A stretch of 14,214 nt of DNA from an uncultured Bacillota bacterium (GTDB lineage Bacteria; Bacillota; Clostridia; Christensenellales; UBA1242). How positions within the stretch are numbered: position 1 is the stretch's first letter; each line of letters starts with the position of its first letter. Location of the stretch: the NCBI GenBank assembly GCA_937889705.1, contig CALBYO010000071.1, forward strand, positions 1 to 14,214, written 5' to 3'. Made by a program: the position numbers and the translations under genes. The notes under the pieces are model-generated. The model saw only the letters and a program-made list of their open reading frames with translations, made no database searches and was not told where the DNA came from. Of this stretch, positions 1 to 7,207 are shown one piece after another.

Positions 1-435
1 AAAGATTTTGATGTCGAAATTGAACATGTTGGCAGCACATCAATTCCTGGATTAAGTGCAAAACCTATAATTGATATTGCTATTGGCGCTCATGATGTTG
101 AAACAATTAAAAAAATGGAACCTGTTTTGGCGGCTCATGGTTACGATATGTTGAATTCTCTTGAAGACAAAGGCGAAATTTTAGCAAGAAAAGGGCCAAC
201 AACTTGCAGAACTCATTACATTCATATCCAAGTTTTAGGAAGCGAATACTGGAACGAATTTATATATTTTAGAAAATATTTGCTTGAACACCCTGAATAC
301 ATAAAAGAATATGAGAATTTGAAAAAAGAACTTTCTGTAAAATATGCTGATGAACGCAAAAAATACACAGCAGCAAAAAATGACTTCATTACAAGCGTTT
401 TAGAAAAAGCATACAAACTATATAATGTAAATTAA
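1..435 (+). CDS. GrpB family protein (UPF0157), 5'-truncated
   Basis: The reading frame is open from base 1 to the TAA at 433-435, so the start lies outside the window; 144 residues are visible. The fragment carries the family hallmark HVGSTSIPGL at visible residues 9-18, followed by KPIID at 21-25. Both are typical of GrpB/UPF0157 proteins, which have a nucleotidyltransferase-like fold and are usually about 170-180 residues, so roughly 25-35 residues are missing. The C-terminal half holds the usual HIHxxxxGSxxW segment (HIQVLGSEYW) and a charged helical tail. An internal ATG at 115 is in frame but falls after the signature and is not the start. The biochemical role of the family is poorly defined; some members are annotated as dephospho-CoA kinase-associated. 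The gene converges on the phosphoketolase-like gene and shares its terminator. Confidence 0.9.
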   Translation, partial: KDFDVEIEHVGSTSIPGLSAKPIIDIAIGAHDVETIKKMEPVLAAHGYDMLNSLEDKGEILARKGPTTCRTHYIHIQVLGSEYWNEFIYFRKYLLEHPEYIKEYENLKKELSVKYADERKKYTAAKNDFITSVLEKAYKLYNVN

Positions 436-462
436 AAAAGAACCTACTTAGGTTCTTTTTTT
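435..462. terminator. Bidirectional rho-independent terminator
   Basis: A perfect 9-bp stem (438-446 with 449-457, AAGAACCTA/TAGGTTCTT) with a very short loop is flanked by an A-run on the left and a T-run on the right, so it works on either strand. It serves both the GrpB-family gene and the convergent phosphoketolase-like gene. The stop codon (444-446) and last codons of the latter lie inside the hairpin. Confidence 0.85.
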
Positions 463-2399
463 ATTAATATATTTATAATTTGTTCGTCACCCATTTCGTT
501 TATTTTTAATTTGTTTTCAATATTGGTGCTCTTAATACTTTTGTCTTTATATCCTAAAATTTCAATGTCATTTGATATTCCAAAGAGCAAATTTTTCAAA
601 ACGCTTTGGTATCCCATATACGTATATACAACCTTGTTTGAGCCAAATATTTCTTTGATTCGTTTATTATCTTTTAAAACATCTAAATTATTTATATACA
701 CATATTTGATTTTTAAATCAGGTTGATTTTTGTCCAAAAATTCTTTGATGCGTAATTGTTGGCTAAATAAATAATCACCTGTCGAAGCATTTATGATATC
801 TGCATTTTTACAATGATTTAGATATATAACATCATTATCATTCCTATTCAAATTTGATTTGGCATTGATATTTTTCGAAATTGTAATAACATTGATTTGA
901 TTTTTACTATTTAAACATTTGCTCAAATTTTTTAAAAGTGCATTTGAATTTGTTGGATAATAGCAGTGCACATTTTCATAATTCTTAGATAAAAGTGCTG
1001 ACACAAACTCTTGGTTTTGGTGCGAATAAGTGTTTTCAAACGCAGTGCTTGTTAAAATAAAATTCAAACTAGGTTTTTCACATCTCTTTGCCATTTCAGA
1101 TTGGTAAATGTATTTTTGATACTGACTTACCATGCTGATAAAAACGCTTGCAAAAGCTTCATAAGTTACAAAAAGTCCGTTATTGCTTGCTTGTGCATAA
1201 CCTTGAAATACACCTTCTAAAACATTCTCGCTTAAAAGTTCTAAAATGTTTTTATTTAAGCAATTAAGCCCTGCAAGTTTATTTGAGTTTATTTCGTCAG
1301 GCGAAAAAATAAAAATTTTATTTTCTTGCATCAAACTTTTTAATGAGTTTTCCAAATTTTCAAAAGTTGATAAATTTGCATCACATTTTAATTTGACTGG
1401 CAACAAATCTTTTTCGCTTACAAAGAAATCGTAGTCATAGAAATCGAGAATTTCTTTTAATTTGCTTTCAGTTAAATTAAACTTATATTTGTCTTTCCAT
1501 TTATTTAAAATTTCAACTTTTTCATTTGCCGCCATTTTCGCAAGTGGATCTTTATGCGATAAAATATTTCCTTCAACTGATATAGTTTCATCGCAAAGTC
1601 CTGTCAAGCCTTTGTTAGATTTAAAAATTATAACTGGCGATTTTTTATCATTTTTTAACAATTTATATGCTTTTTCAAGTGTTTTTTCAATTTTTTTATG
1701 ATTTACTGAGCAAAAAAGCGGCTCAAAGCCAAAACTTTTAAAGAATGATTTTATTTCATTCTTTGACATTTTTGCAAAAGTTGAAGTCGAACACATTTTG
1801 AATTTATTCAAATTTATTATAGGCAAAACTTTATCAGATTTTTGAACTTTATTTAGTTGCCAACTTGCCATAAGCGTTGCAGTTTCACATTCTCCGTCAC
1901 CAATTAAGCAAGGTAAAATATCTATCTCAGAATTTAAGCAATAACCATAAGCGAACGCTAAACTATATCCAAGTTCCCCACCGTCAAATAATGTTGTTGG
2001 ATATTCTGGATTGACCTCAGAGCGAATCTTTGCTCCAAAATTTTTTATTAACTCGCCCAAACCTTCAAAATTGTTTGGATATTTGTGGTCAACTTTGAAC
2101 CATGAATTTGTAAGCCACAAATTAGCACTAACGCTTGAACCAGCATGCCCTGTTCCAACCAAAATGTTCGCTTTTAAATTATGCTTTTTAAAAAGATTGA
2201 TTAAATGAAGATACAAAAAATTAATTGACGGACAAGCCCCCCAATGTCCAAACGACCTATCTTTCAAATTTGAAATTTGCAATTTTTTATCAAAATTAAC
2301 AAAAGAATTTAAGTAATTTTGAGATAAAGTTATGTAATTTGCAAATTTGAAACAATCTTCAAAAAATTTTTTATCTTTCACTTTTATTTCCTTACGCAT
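444..2399 (-). CDS. Short divergent phosphoketolase-like (XFP family) TPP enzyme
   Basis: The 651-residue product resembles xylulose-5-P/fructose-6-P phosphoketolase along most of its length. Visible landmarks are GHWG (51-54), GTGHAG (82-87), EGGELGYS-like DGGELGYS (139-146), the TPP/Mg2+ motif GDGECE (167-172) with a downstream Asn near 196, NKGLTG (262-267), SPDEINSNKL (366-375) and the Tyr-Glu-Ala-Phe pyrimidine-domain motif (413-416). Canonical phosphoketolases are about 790-830 residues; this one is shorter and several active-site blocks are altered (for example HLNGYKI becomes NLNKFKM). It may split a sugar phosphate to acetyl phosphate, but another TPP-dependent reaction is possible. 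It is last in the GGDEF/radical SAM operon. The ATG at 2399 has no Shine-Dalgarno site. A GTG at 2381, two bases after the upstream stop, has TAAGGAA at 2388-2394 and could be the true start, giving 645 residues. Confidence 0.8.
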   Translation of the reverse strand: MRKEIKVKDKKFFEDCFKFANYITLSQNYLNSFVNFDKKLQISNLKDRSFGHWGACPSINFLYLHLINLFKKHNLKANILVGTGHAGSSVSANLWLTNSWFKVDHKYPNNFEGLGELIKNFGAKIRSEVNPEYPTTLFDGGELGYSLAFAYGYCLNSEIDILPCLIGDGECETATLMASWQLNKVQKSDKVLPIINLNKFKMCSTSTFAKMSKNEIKSFFKSFGFEPLFCSVNHKKIEKTLEKAYKLLKNDKKSPVIIFKSNKGLTGLCDETISVEGNILSHKDPLAKMAANEKVEILNKWKDKYKFNLTESKLKEILDFYDYDFFVSEKDLLPVKLKCDANLSTFENLENSLKSLMQENKIFIFSPDEINSNKLAGLNCLNKNILELLSENVLEGVFQGYAQASNNGLFVTYEAFASVFISMVSQYQKYIYQSEMAKRCEKPSLNFILTSTAFENTYSHQNQEFVSALLSKNYENVHCYYPTNSNALLKNLSKCLNSKNQINVITISKNINAKSNLNRNDNDVIYLNHCKNADIINASTGDYLFSQQLRIKEFLDKNQPDLKIKYVYINNLDVLKDNKRIKEIFGSNKVVYTYMGYQSVLKNLLFGISNDIEILGYKDKSIKSTNIENKLKINEMGDEQIINILIKKEPK

Positions 2400-3457
2400 T
2401 TATATGGTTTGTTTTGATATGCCGTATAAAACAAACTACGATAATTTTCCCATGATTGTGGCATCGCTAAATTATTTTGATAAATCTTTTCAACAATTTT
2501 TCGAGCATCTAAATAATATTCAAATTCTTTTGCACTTTGACATCTATAATTTTCTTGTTCGGAAGTGTAATTTTGATAAATTTGAATGTCAGGAAATTTA
2601 TTAAAATGCGGTTCAAATTCTTTTAAGTGTTTTTCAAATACATCTAACTCTTCCAAGCCCAAAATATACATAAATGAAACTTCAAAGCCTAAACTTCTTG
2701 CATAATCGGCAAGCGCCAAACTCTTATCAAGAGTTAAACTTGCTTTCTCCTTTCTCATAATAAGTTCTCGGCCCTCAAATTTTTCCGTTGTTATGTATAA
2801 AGTGAATTTTCCGATTTCTTTTTTTATCAAATCTAAATACTCGTAAGTTCTAAGTTGCGAACCAATATATGAAATTCTGCCATCAAAATTGAATTGTTTC
2901 AAAGTCTTTTTAAGCATTATTAAATGATTAACCAATTCTAATTCGGAAGGGAAACAACCCGTGCAAACAGTTATATTTTCAAGATTTGATAAATCTTTTA
3001 AATTATTTTCTTTTAAAATAACTCTAAAATATCGCAAAATTGCGTCTTCTGTTATAAGCCCTTCATCTTCTTCGCTTTCTAACCTATATGTTCCGCAAAA
3101 CTTGCAACCTTTGCATTGACTTCTAAAATTCGAGTTCAAGGTCATGGCATTAAGCCCTTTGCGGAAATATGTGCTTGTGCAAGTGTCTTTTTCAATTTTG
3201 TTAATTTTGCCAACACATTTGTCAGCCAAATATAATTCTTTATTTCTTATCTCAAAAGGAGTTGGATATGTGTTTACGCAGACTGCGAAATAAAATTCAT
3301 CATCGTAAGTGTTAAGCGTCATGTAAAACCTAATACGATTGTCTTCGCAATTCATTTTTACACCGTATCTATTAAGTGCAATAAGCAAAACATCTTCGCA
3401 AGGCATATTATATTTTTCTGCCAGCATTTCAATATCTGAATAATTATGAATATTCAT
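2384..3457 (-). CDS. Radical SAM enzyme with CxxCxxC cluster motif
   Basis: The 357-residue product has a cysteine triad C115, C118, C121 followed by Gly-Thr (QCKGCKFCGT), in the position and style of a radical SAM [4Fe-4S] site. Next come a helix, a strand and a CTGCFPSE segment (165-172) where radical SAM proteins bind SAM, then alternating strand/helix segments as expected of a TIM-barrel core (about 110-300). The usual spacing is CxxxCxxC; here it is CxxCxxC, so the assignment rests on overall pattern. The first 100 residues are an unassigned extension with several cysteines. The substrate is unknown. The start has GGAG seven bases upstream and shares one base with the stop of the GGDEF gene (TAATG); the 3' end overlaps the phosphoketolase-like gene by up to 16 bases. 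This points to translational coupling and a shared pathway. BioB/ThiH-like relatives are the best alternative. Confidence 0.75.
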   Translation of the reverse strand: MNIHNYSDIEMLAEKYNMPCEDVLLIALNRYGVKMNCEDNRIRFYMTLNTYDDEFYFAVCVNTYPTPFEIRNKELYLADKCVGKINKIEKDTCTSTYFRKGLNAMTLNSNFRSQCKGCKFCGTYRLESEEDEGLITEDAILRYFRVILKENNLKDLSNLENITVCTGCFPSELELVNHLIMLKKTLKQFNFDGRISYIGSQLRTYEYLDLIKKEIGKFTLYITTEKFEGRELIMRKEKASLTLDKSLALADYARSLGFEVSFMYILGLEELDVFEKHLKEFEPHFNKFPDIQIYQNYTSEQENYRCQSAKEFEYYLDARKIVEKIYQNNLAMPQSWENYRSLFYTAYQNKPYKCVRK

Positions 3458-4125
3458 TATTGCTCTCCTTCAATAGTTATTAAATTTTTGCCATTTTCTT
3501 TGCTTTCGCTTAACATCATGTCAAGTTTGTTTAAGTTTTCTTCCATTGACAACTCATAATTGTAATGTGCAATGCCAAAACTGCATGAAGCTTCACAATC
3601 TCGAATTATGTTGCTGTTGATATTTTGACAACGCTCTTTAAGCAAAGGCAAATCTTGCTCCTGAGTTAAAATAAACATTTCGTCACCGCCGAACCTAAAA
3701 ACAAGTTCTGGCTTTTTAAATTCGCTTAAAAAAATTTCACCAATTCTTTTTAAAACTTTATCTGCGTTAAAACGACCTCTTGTGGAATTAATTTTCTTAA
3801 AATTGTCTATATCGCCAAAAATAATTGAAAAATTGATTTTTTTATTAACCAAACTTGTTAATTTTGCCATTAAATGATTTTTATTATAAAATCCTGTTAA
3901 CTTATCTATTTCCGCCGCCAAAATTAAATCTTTCAACGAAGTTATATCTCTATAAACAACCTTGCGACAATCATTCGCATTTTGAACTTCTTCTAAATAA
4001 ACTTTATTTTCAAAATAAAAAATGTTTGGATACAAAACATCTTGATTTAACTCAAAATCAAAATTTTTTTCCAAAACATTTCCATTTTTATCAATAATTT
4101 TAAATATATTATGATTTTCTTCCAT
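3457..4125 (-). CDS. GGDEF-domain protein (probable diguanylate cyclase)
   Basis: The 222-residue product has a C-terminal GGDEF domain (about 70-218): DKLTGFYNK (74-82), DIDNFKKIN (105-113), the signature GGDEM (146-150, Met in place of Phe) and ENGKN (210-214). Diguanylate cyclases make cyclic di-GMP from two GTP. The first 60-70 residues, ending in YRDIT before the linker helix, resemble a shortened PAS-like sensor. No membrane segment or signal peptide is visible, so it is probably cytosolic. The product-inhibition I-site (RxxD five residues before the signature) is replaced by KKPE at 137-140, so feedback inhibition may be absent. It is first in a three-gene operon with the radical SAM and phosphoketolase-like enzymes. 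Whether the Met variant is catalytically active or acts only as a GTP/c-di-GMP binder cannot be told from sequence. The ribosome site is weak (GAG close to the ATG). Confidence 0.88.
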   Translation of the reverse strand: MEENHNIFKIIDKNGNVLEKNFDFELNQDVLYPNIFYFENKVYLEEVQNANDCRKVVYRDITSLKDLILAAEIDKLTGFYNKNHLMAKLTSLVNKKINFSIIFGDIDNFKKINSTRGRFNADKVLKRIGEIFLSEFKKPELVFRFGGDEMFILTQEQDLPLLKERCQNINSNIIRDCEASCSFGIAHYNYELSMEENLNKLDMMLSESKENGKNLITIEGEQ

Positions 4126-4137
4126 ATCTCAATTACT

Positions 4138-4166
4138 ATTATATCAACATTTTATCGTTCTGAATA
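4138..4166 (-). promoter_or_regulatory. Candidate promoter for the GGDEF/radical SAM/phosphoketolase-like operon
   Basis: On the minus strand a perfect TATAAT (4138-4143) lies 12 bases before the ATG at 4125. The best -35 at 17-bp spacing is TATTCA (4161-4166), a weak match that could be activator-dependent. The 73-base gap (4126-4198) shows no convincing terminator for the LysR gene, so read-through from LysR is possible. Confidence 0.45.
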
Positions 4167-4198
4167 TGCCAAAATTTAATAGTTAGTATAAACAATTT

Positions 4199-5080
4199 TT
4201 ATAAGTTTTTTAAATACTCTTCACAAACATTTACAAATTCGTAAATATACTTGCTGCTATTTGCATTGTCATAAATTAAATACACATCGTCTGCTGGCAA
4301 ATCTTTTAACCCTTCTACAACAACCATTTCGCCGCTATCAATTTCTGGCTGAATAGATTCTCTCATAAAATAGCCAACTGCATCGCAATTTTTTATAACC
4401 TGTTTTATCAAATTAGAATTTGGGATTTCCATGATAACATTGTTTGGAGATATCCCATTATTTTTGAAGTATTCATTTAAGCATCTTCTTTTTTTCGATT
4501 CCAAAGGCAAAATTAATGGCCAATCTGAAATTTTTTCAACATTTGATAGCAACTCTTTGTTTTTCTCAAAAAATTCTTTTGAGCAAGCAAAGCAGTTTTC
4601 TGATTGACGCAAATAAACATTTTCAATATTTCTATTGAATACTTCAAGTTTATTTTTGTCAAACAAAATGCTAATGTCGTGCCTATCAAACATAGCAGTC
4701 AAAGTTCTTGATTCGTTAATAACAATTTCCAACCTGCAAGCGGGAAATCTTTTGTGAAAAATATTTATTATTTTTGATAGATATGTATCCGCAAGTCCTC
4801 TCAAAGAGCCAATAACAATCTTTTGTTTAAAGTTTTCATCGCTGAATAAAATTTGTTCAACCGCTTTAAGTTTGTGATATAATTCTTCACCATCTTTTGT
4901 TAGAACAAAATTTCTGCTATTTCTATCAATCAATTTTTTGCCAAGTTCGTCTTCAAGTTTCTTAACGCTATAACTCAAAGAAGGTTGCGAAACCATAATT
5001 TTGTTAGACGCATTTGAATAACCTTGAAATTCAACAACATAAAAGAAATATTTATAATTGTTAAGATTGATGTTGTCCAT
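4199..5080 (-). CDS. LysR family transcriptional regulator
   Basis: The 293-residue product has the LysR layout: an N-terminal winged helix-turn-helix (about 1-62) with NYKYFFYVVEFQGYSNAS and VSQPSLSYSVKKLEDELG, then ending in the DRNSRNFVLTKDGEELY wing, followed by a substrate-binding-protein-like effector domain (about 90-293, starting IVIGSLRGLADTYL). The frame extends upstream to an ATG at 5146, but the ATG at 5080 has AGAGGTG four to ten bases upstream and gives the standard LysR N-terminus, so the shorter form is chosen. The gene is divergent from the PHP/PHP/HAD genes and co-oriented with the downstream GGDEF operon, so either set could be its target; LysR proteins most often control the divergent neighbour. 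The co-inducer is unknown. Confidence 0.9.
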   Translation of the reverse strand: MDNINLNNYKYFFYVVEFQGYSNASNKIMVSQPSLSYSVKKLEDELGKKLIDRNSRNFVLTKDGEELYHKLKAVEQILFSDENFKQKIVIGSLRGLADTYLSKIINIFHKRFPACRLEIVINESRTLTAMFDRHDISILFDKNKLEVFNRNIENVYLRQSENCFACSKEFFEKNKELLSNVEKISDWPLILPLESKKRRCLNEYFKNNGISPNNVIMEIPNSNLIKQVIKNCDAVGYFMRESIQPEIDSGEMVVVEGLKDLPADDVYLIYDNANSSKYIYEFVNVCEEYLKNL

Positions 5081-5083
5081 ATT

Positions 5084-5090
5084 CACCTCT
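5084..5090 (-). promoter_or_regulatory. RBS that fixes the LysR start
   Basis: AGAGGTG on the minus strand lies three bases before the ATG at 5080. It argues against the longer in-frame start at 5146, which has no such site and would run through the divergent promoter. Confidence 0.75.
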
Positions 5091-5099
5091 TTATTACTT

Positions 5100-5128
5100 A
5101 TAATAACATAAAGTAAAAAATAAAGCAA
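5100..5128 (-). promoter_or_regulatory. Candidate promoter of the LysR gene
   Basis: On the minus strand TTGCTT (5123-5128) and TATTAT (5100-5105) are separated by 17 bp, placing transcription start near 5093, just before the ribosome site at 5084-5090. It lies back to back with the divergent promoter at 5140-5168, the usual arrangement for LysR control of both directions. Confidence 0.45.
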
Positions 5129-5139
5129 ATCATTATATG

Positions 5140-5168
5140 TTGACAAATTGCATGGTATGTGCTAAAAA
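5140..5168 (+). promoter_or_regulatory. Candidate extended -10 promoter of the PHP/PHP/HAD operon
   Basis: A consensus TTGACA (5140-5145) is followed after 17 bp by TAAAAA (5163-5168), with TG at 5160-5161 as an extended -10 element. Predicted transcription start is about 5175-5176, which is the ATG of the best start of the PHP gene, so the message may be leaderless. Confidence 0.55.
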
Positions 5169-5175
5169 TAAATAT

Positions 5176-6306
5176 ATGAATAATTACAAATTTTGGGAAA
5201 AATATAATCAAATTTGTTTAAACAAGATTGACAACTTGCTTCGCGTTTTAGACCAAGAAAAAGTGGATAAAATCTTGGTCGATTTACATATTCATTCCAA
5301 TCACTCGTCTGACGGAAAACAATCTTTGGATTTTATTATTGACGAATGTAACAAAAAAGGGTTTAAAATTATTGCCTTAACCGACCATGACGATGTTAAA
5401 GTCTTTAATGAACTTTATAAAAAAATCAAAAAAAATCAGTTGCCAGAATTTCCTATTATTCTAACCGGCGTTGAACAAACTGTAAGTTTTCCAGCATACC
5501 AAACAATGTGCCACATTGTTAAACTCTTTATTAACCCATTTGATAAAGAGTTAAAAAACGATTTAATTAAGTTGAATAATTCATATTATAATCGTGCTAA
5601 AATACAAGTTCAAAGAATTCAAGAAAGTCCTGTCTTGCACGAAATTTTTGAAAAATACGATATTAGAGTATCTTACAAAGAATTTTTGAAATATCTAAAA
5701 TCAAAGAAAATCGCAGTTCCAGACTACGCGCCTCTTGTGGACTATTTAGCAGACAAACTTAAAGAAAAAAATGTCCCAACAAAATATGTCTATGAAAGAG
5801 TTAAGTATTATAATAATTTAGATACTTGTGCACAAAGAAAAACAATGCGAGATGCAAGGTTTGAATATTTGGACAAAAAATATGAAAATATAGATGTTCA
5901 AGACAATCGCAGATTTCTGCTTTCAATTCTAGGCGTTCGCGGAGTTGACGACGCTTATTTCAAAGATTATCCATCAAGCGGGTCTTTGTCTGTTGACGAA
6001 TACGGACAAGTCAACATATTTAATATGAACACAAACGGTGTTACAATCTTTGCTCACCCAAATGAAACGAAATTACAATTCATGGATCAATTAAAAAATT
6101 GCAAGTGCAAATTTGTTGCTTTTGAAAACAATTTTAAATCAACCAATGTTGATAAAACCGCTGTTTCAAACGCAGCAAAAAAATTAGGTTTGTTCACAAC
6201 CGTTGGCTCAGATAAACACGCAGAAGTTGAAAATGTCTATGACGATTTATCGTTCTACGAACTACCAACAGAAAACATAAAAAATTTAATAAATGAAGTA
6301 AAATAA
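5176..6306 (+). CDS. PHP-domain phosphoesterase with large insertion
   Basis: From the ATG at 5176 the product is 376 residues. It carries a complete set of PHP metal ligands: DLHIHS (H38, H40), SDG (D46), TDHD (H71), GVE (E100), CHIVK (H113), FAHP (H294) and GSDKH (D346, H348). PHP proteins bind up to three metal ions and hydrolyse phosphoesters. Family members similar to the next gene (YciV/TrpH type, about 285 residues) act on 3',5'-nucleoside bisphosphates and short RNA ends. The stretch between about 120 and 280 is much longer than usual and rich in Lys, Tyr and Asp, and may give a separate substrate specificity. Starts at 5137 and 5152 are also in frame, but no ATG has a clear Shine-Dalgarno site and the first two lie within or before the predicted promoter. 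The next gene follows after 11 bases. Confidence 0.85.
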   Translation: MNNYKFWEKYNQICLNKIDNLLRVLDQEKVDKILVDLHIHSNHSSDGKQSLDFIIDECNKKGFKIIALTDHDDVKVFNELYKKIKKNQLPEFPIILTGVEQTVSFPAYQTMCHIVKLFINPFDKELKNDLIKLNNSYYNRAKIQVQRIQESPVLHEIFEKYDIRVSYKEFLKYLKSKKIAVPDYAPLVDYLADKLKEKNVPTKYVYERVKYYNNLDTCAQRKTMRDARFEYLDKKYENIDVQDNRRFLLSILGVRGVDDAYFKDYPSSGSLSVDEYGQVNIFNMNTNGVTIFAHPNETKLQFMDQLKNCKCKFVAFENNFKSTNVDKTAVSNAAKKLGLFTTVGSDKHAEVENVYDDLSFYELPTENIKNLINEVK

Positions 6307-6317
6307 AAGGTGGCTTT

Positions 6318-7196
6318 ATGGCAAAATATGATTTACACATTCATTCAACATTTTCAGATGGACAATTAAGTCCATATGATATTTTTCGAGCATCAAAGGA
6401 CTTAAAACTTGAAACAATATCAATCACCGATCATAACACAATAAAAGCTTATGAAAAATTTAAAGAAGCGGCAAAAAAGAAACAACTCGATTTAATATCT
6501 GGAATAGAATTTAACGCCGGTGACCATGCGAACTTTCATATTCTAGGATATGGCATGAAAAACACTGACGGTCTTGAAGCCTACTTAATTAAGTATAAAA
6601 ATAGCAATATTAAGCCTTGCCTTGAAACATTAAGGCTTTTAAGAATTAACTATAACATTGACTTGCCCGCTGATGAAATCACGCTTGCATACTCAAAAAA
6701 TGGTATCTTAGACAAAAATTGCATTGCAAGAGCATTAGCCAACGAAGGTCATTGTTCAAGCATAAAAGAAGCATATGACTTATATATCGGTCGCGATGCA
6801 AAAGCATATTCGCCTATTAAAAAATTGTATTCACAAGATGTTATCAAATTAATTCATGCTTATGGCGGTGTTGCAGGTTGGGTTCACCCTAACCTAGCAA
6901 AAATTAGAACCGAAAATGGCGAAAGATTTTTCACTGATGATGAACTCGCACAAAAAGTTATGCAACTTAAATTAGTCGGACTTGACGGCATTGAATGTTA
7001 CAACAATAATCTTCCAATGCAAATGGAATATTTGGATTATTTAGCAAAAGAAAATGATTTGCTTAAAACTGGCGGAACAGATTTCCATTCATACAAAAAC
7101 TCAGTATCATTAGGCTGCGAAGAAGTTAGTGAAGAAGATGTTTACAAACTCAAACAAAAAATAAAAAAGAATAATTGCGAATTAGAGCAAAATTAA
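6318..7196 (+). CDS. PHP-domain phosphoesterase, YciV/TrpH (RNase AM) type
   Basis: The 292-residue product has the compact PHP architecture from its first residues: DLHIHSTFSDG (H7, H9, D14), ITDHN (H39), GIEF (E64), FHILGY (H74), WVHPN (H190) and GTDFH (D255, H257), the full ligand set. Length and motif order match the YciV/TrpH group, whose studied members are 3',5'-nucleoside bisphosphate phosphatases that can also trim 5' RNA ends (RNase AM). AGGTGG lies a few bases before the ATG at 6318. It is the middle gene of a rightward trio, following a longer PHP paralogue and preceding a HAD hydrolase, with short gaps on each side. Cytosolic; no signal or membrane segment is seen. Precise substrate is inferred from family only. 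Confidence 0.9.
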   Translation: MAKYDLHIHSTFSDGQLSPYDIFRASKDLKLETISITDHNTIKAYEKFKEAAKKKQLDLISGIEFNAGDHANFHILGYGMKNTDGLEAYLIKYKNSNIKPCLETLRLLRINYNIDLPADEITLAYSKNGILDKNCIARALANEGHCSSIKEAYDLYIGRDAKAYSPIKKLYSQDVIKLIHAYGGVAGWVHPNLAKIRTENGERFFTDDELAQKVMQLKLVGLDGIECYNNNLPMQMEYLDYLAKENDLLKTGGTDFHSYKNSVSLGCEEVSEEDVYKLKQKIKKNNCELEQN

Positions 7197-7207
7197 ACGG
7201 AGAAAAG

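Noticed and set aside
5081..5146. Longer LysR start at 5146
   Set aside because: The added residues are not LysR-like, would overlap the divergent promoter and lack a ribosome site; AGAGGTG supports 5080.
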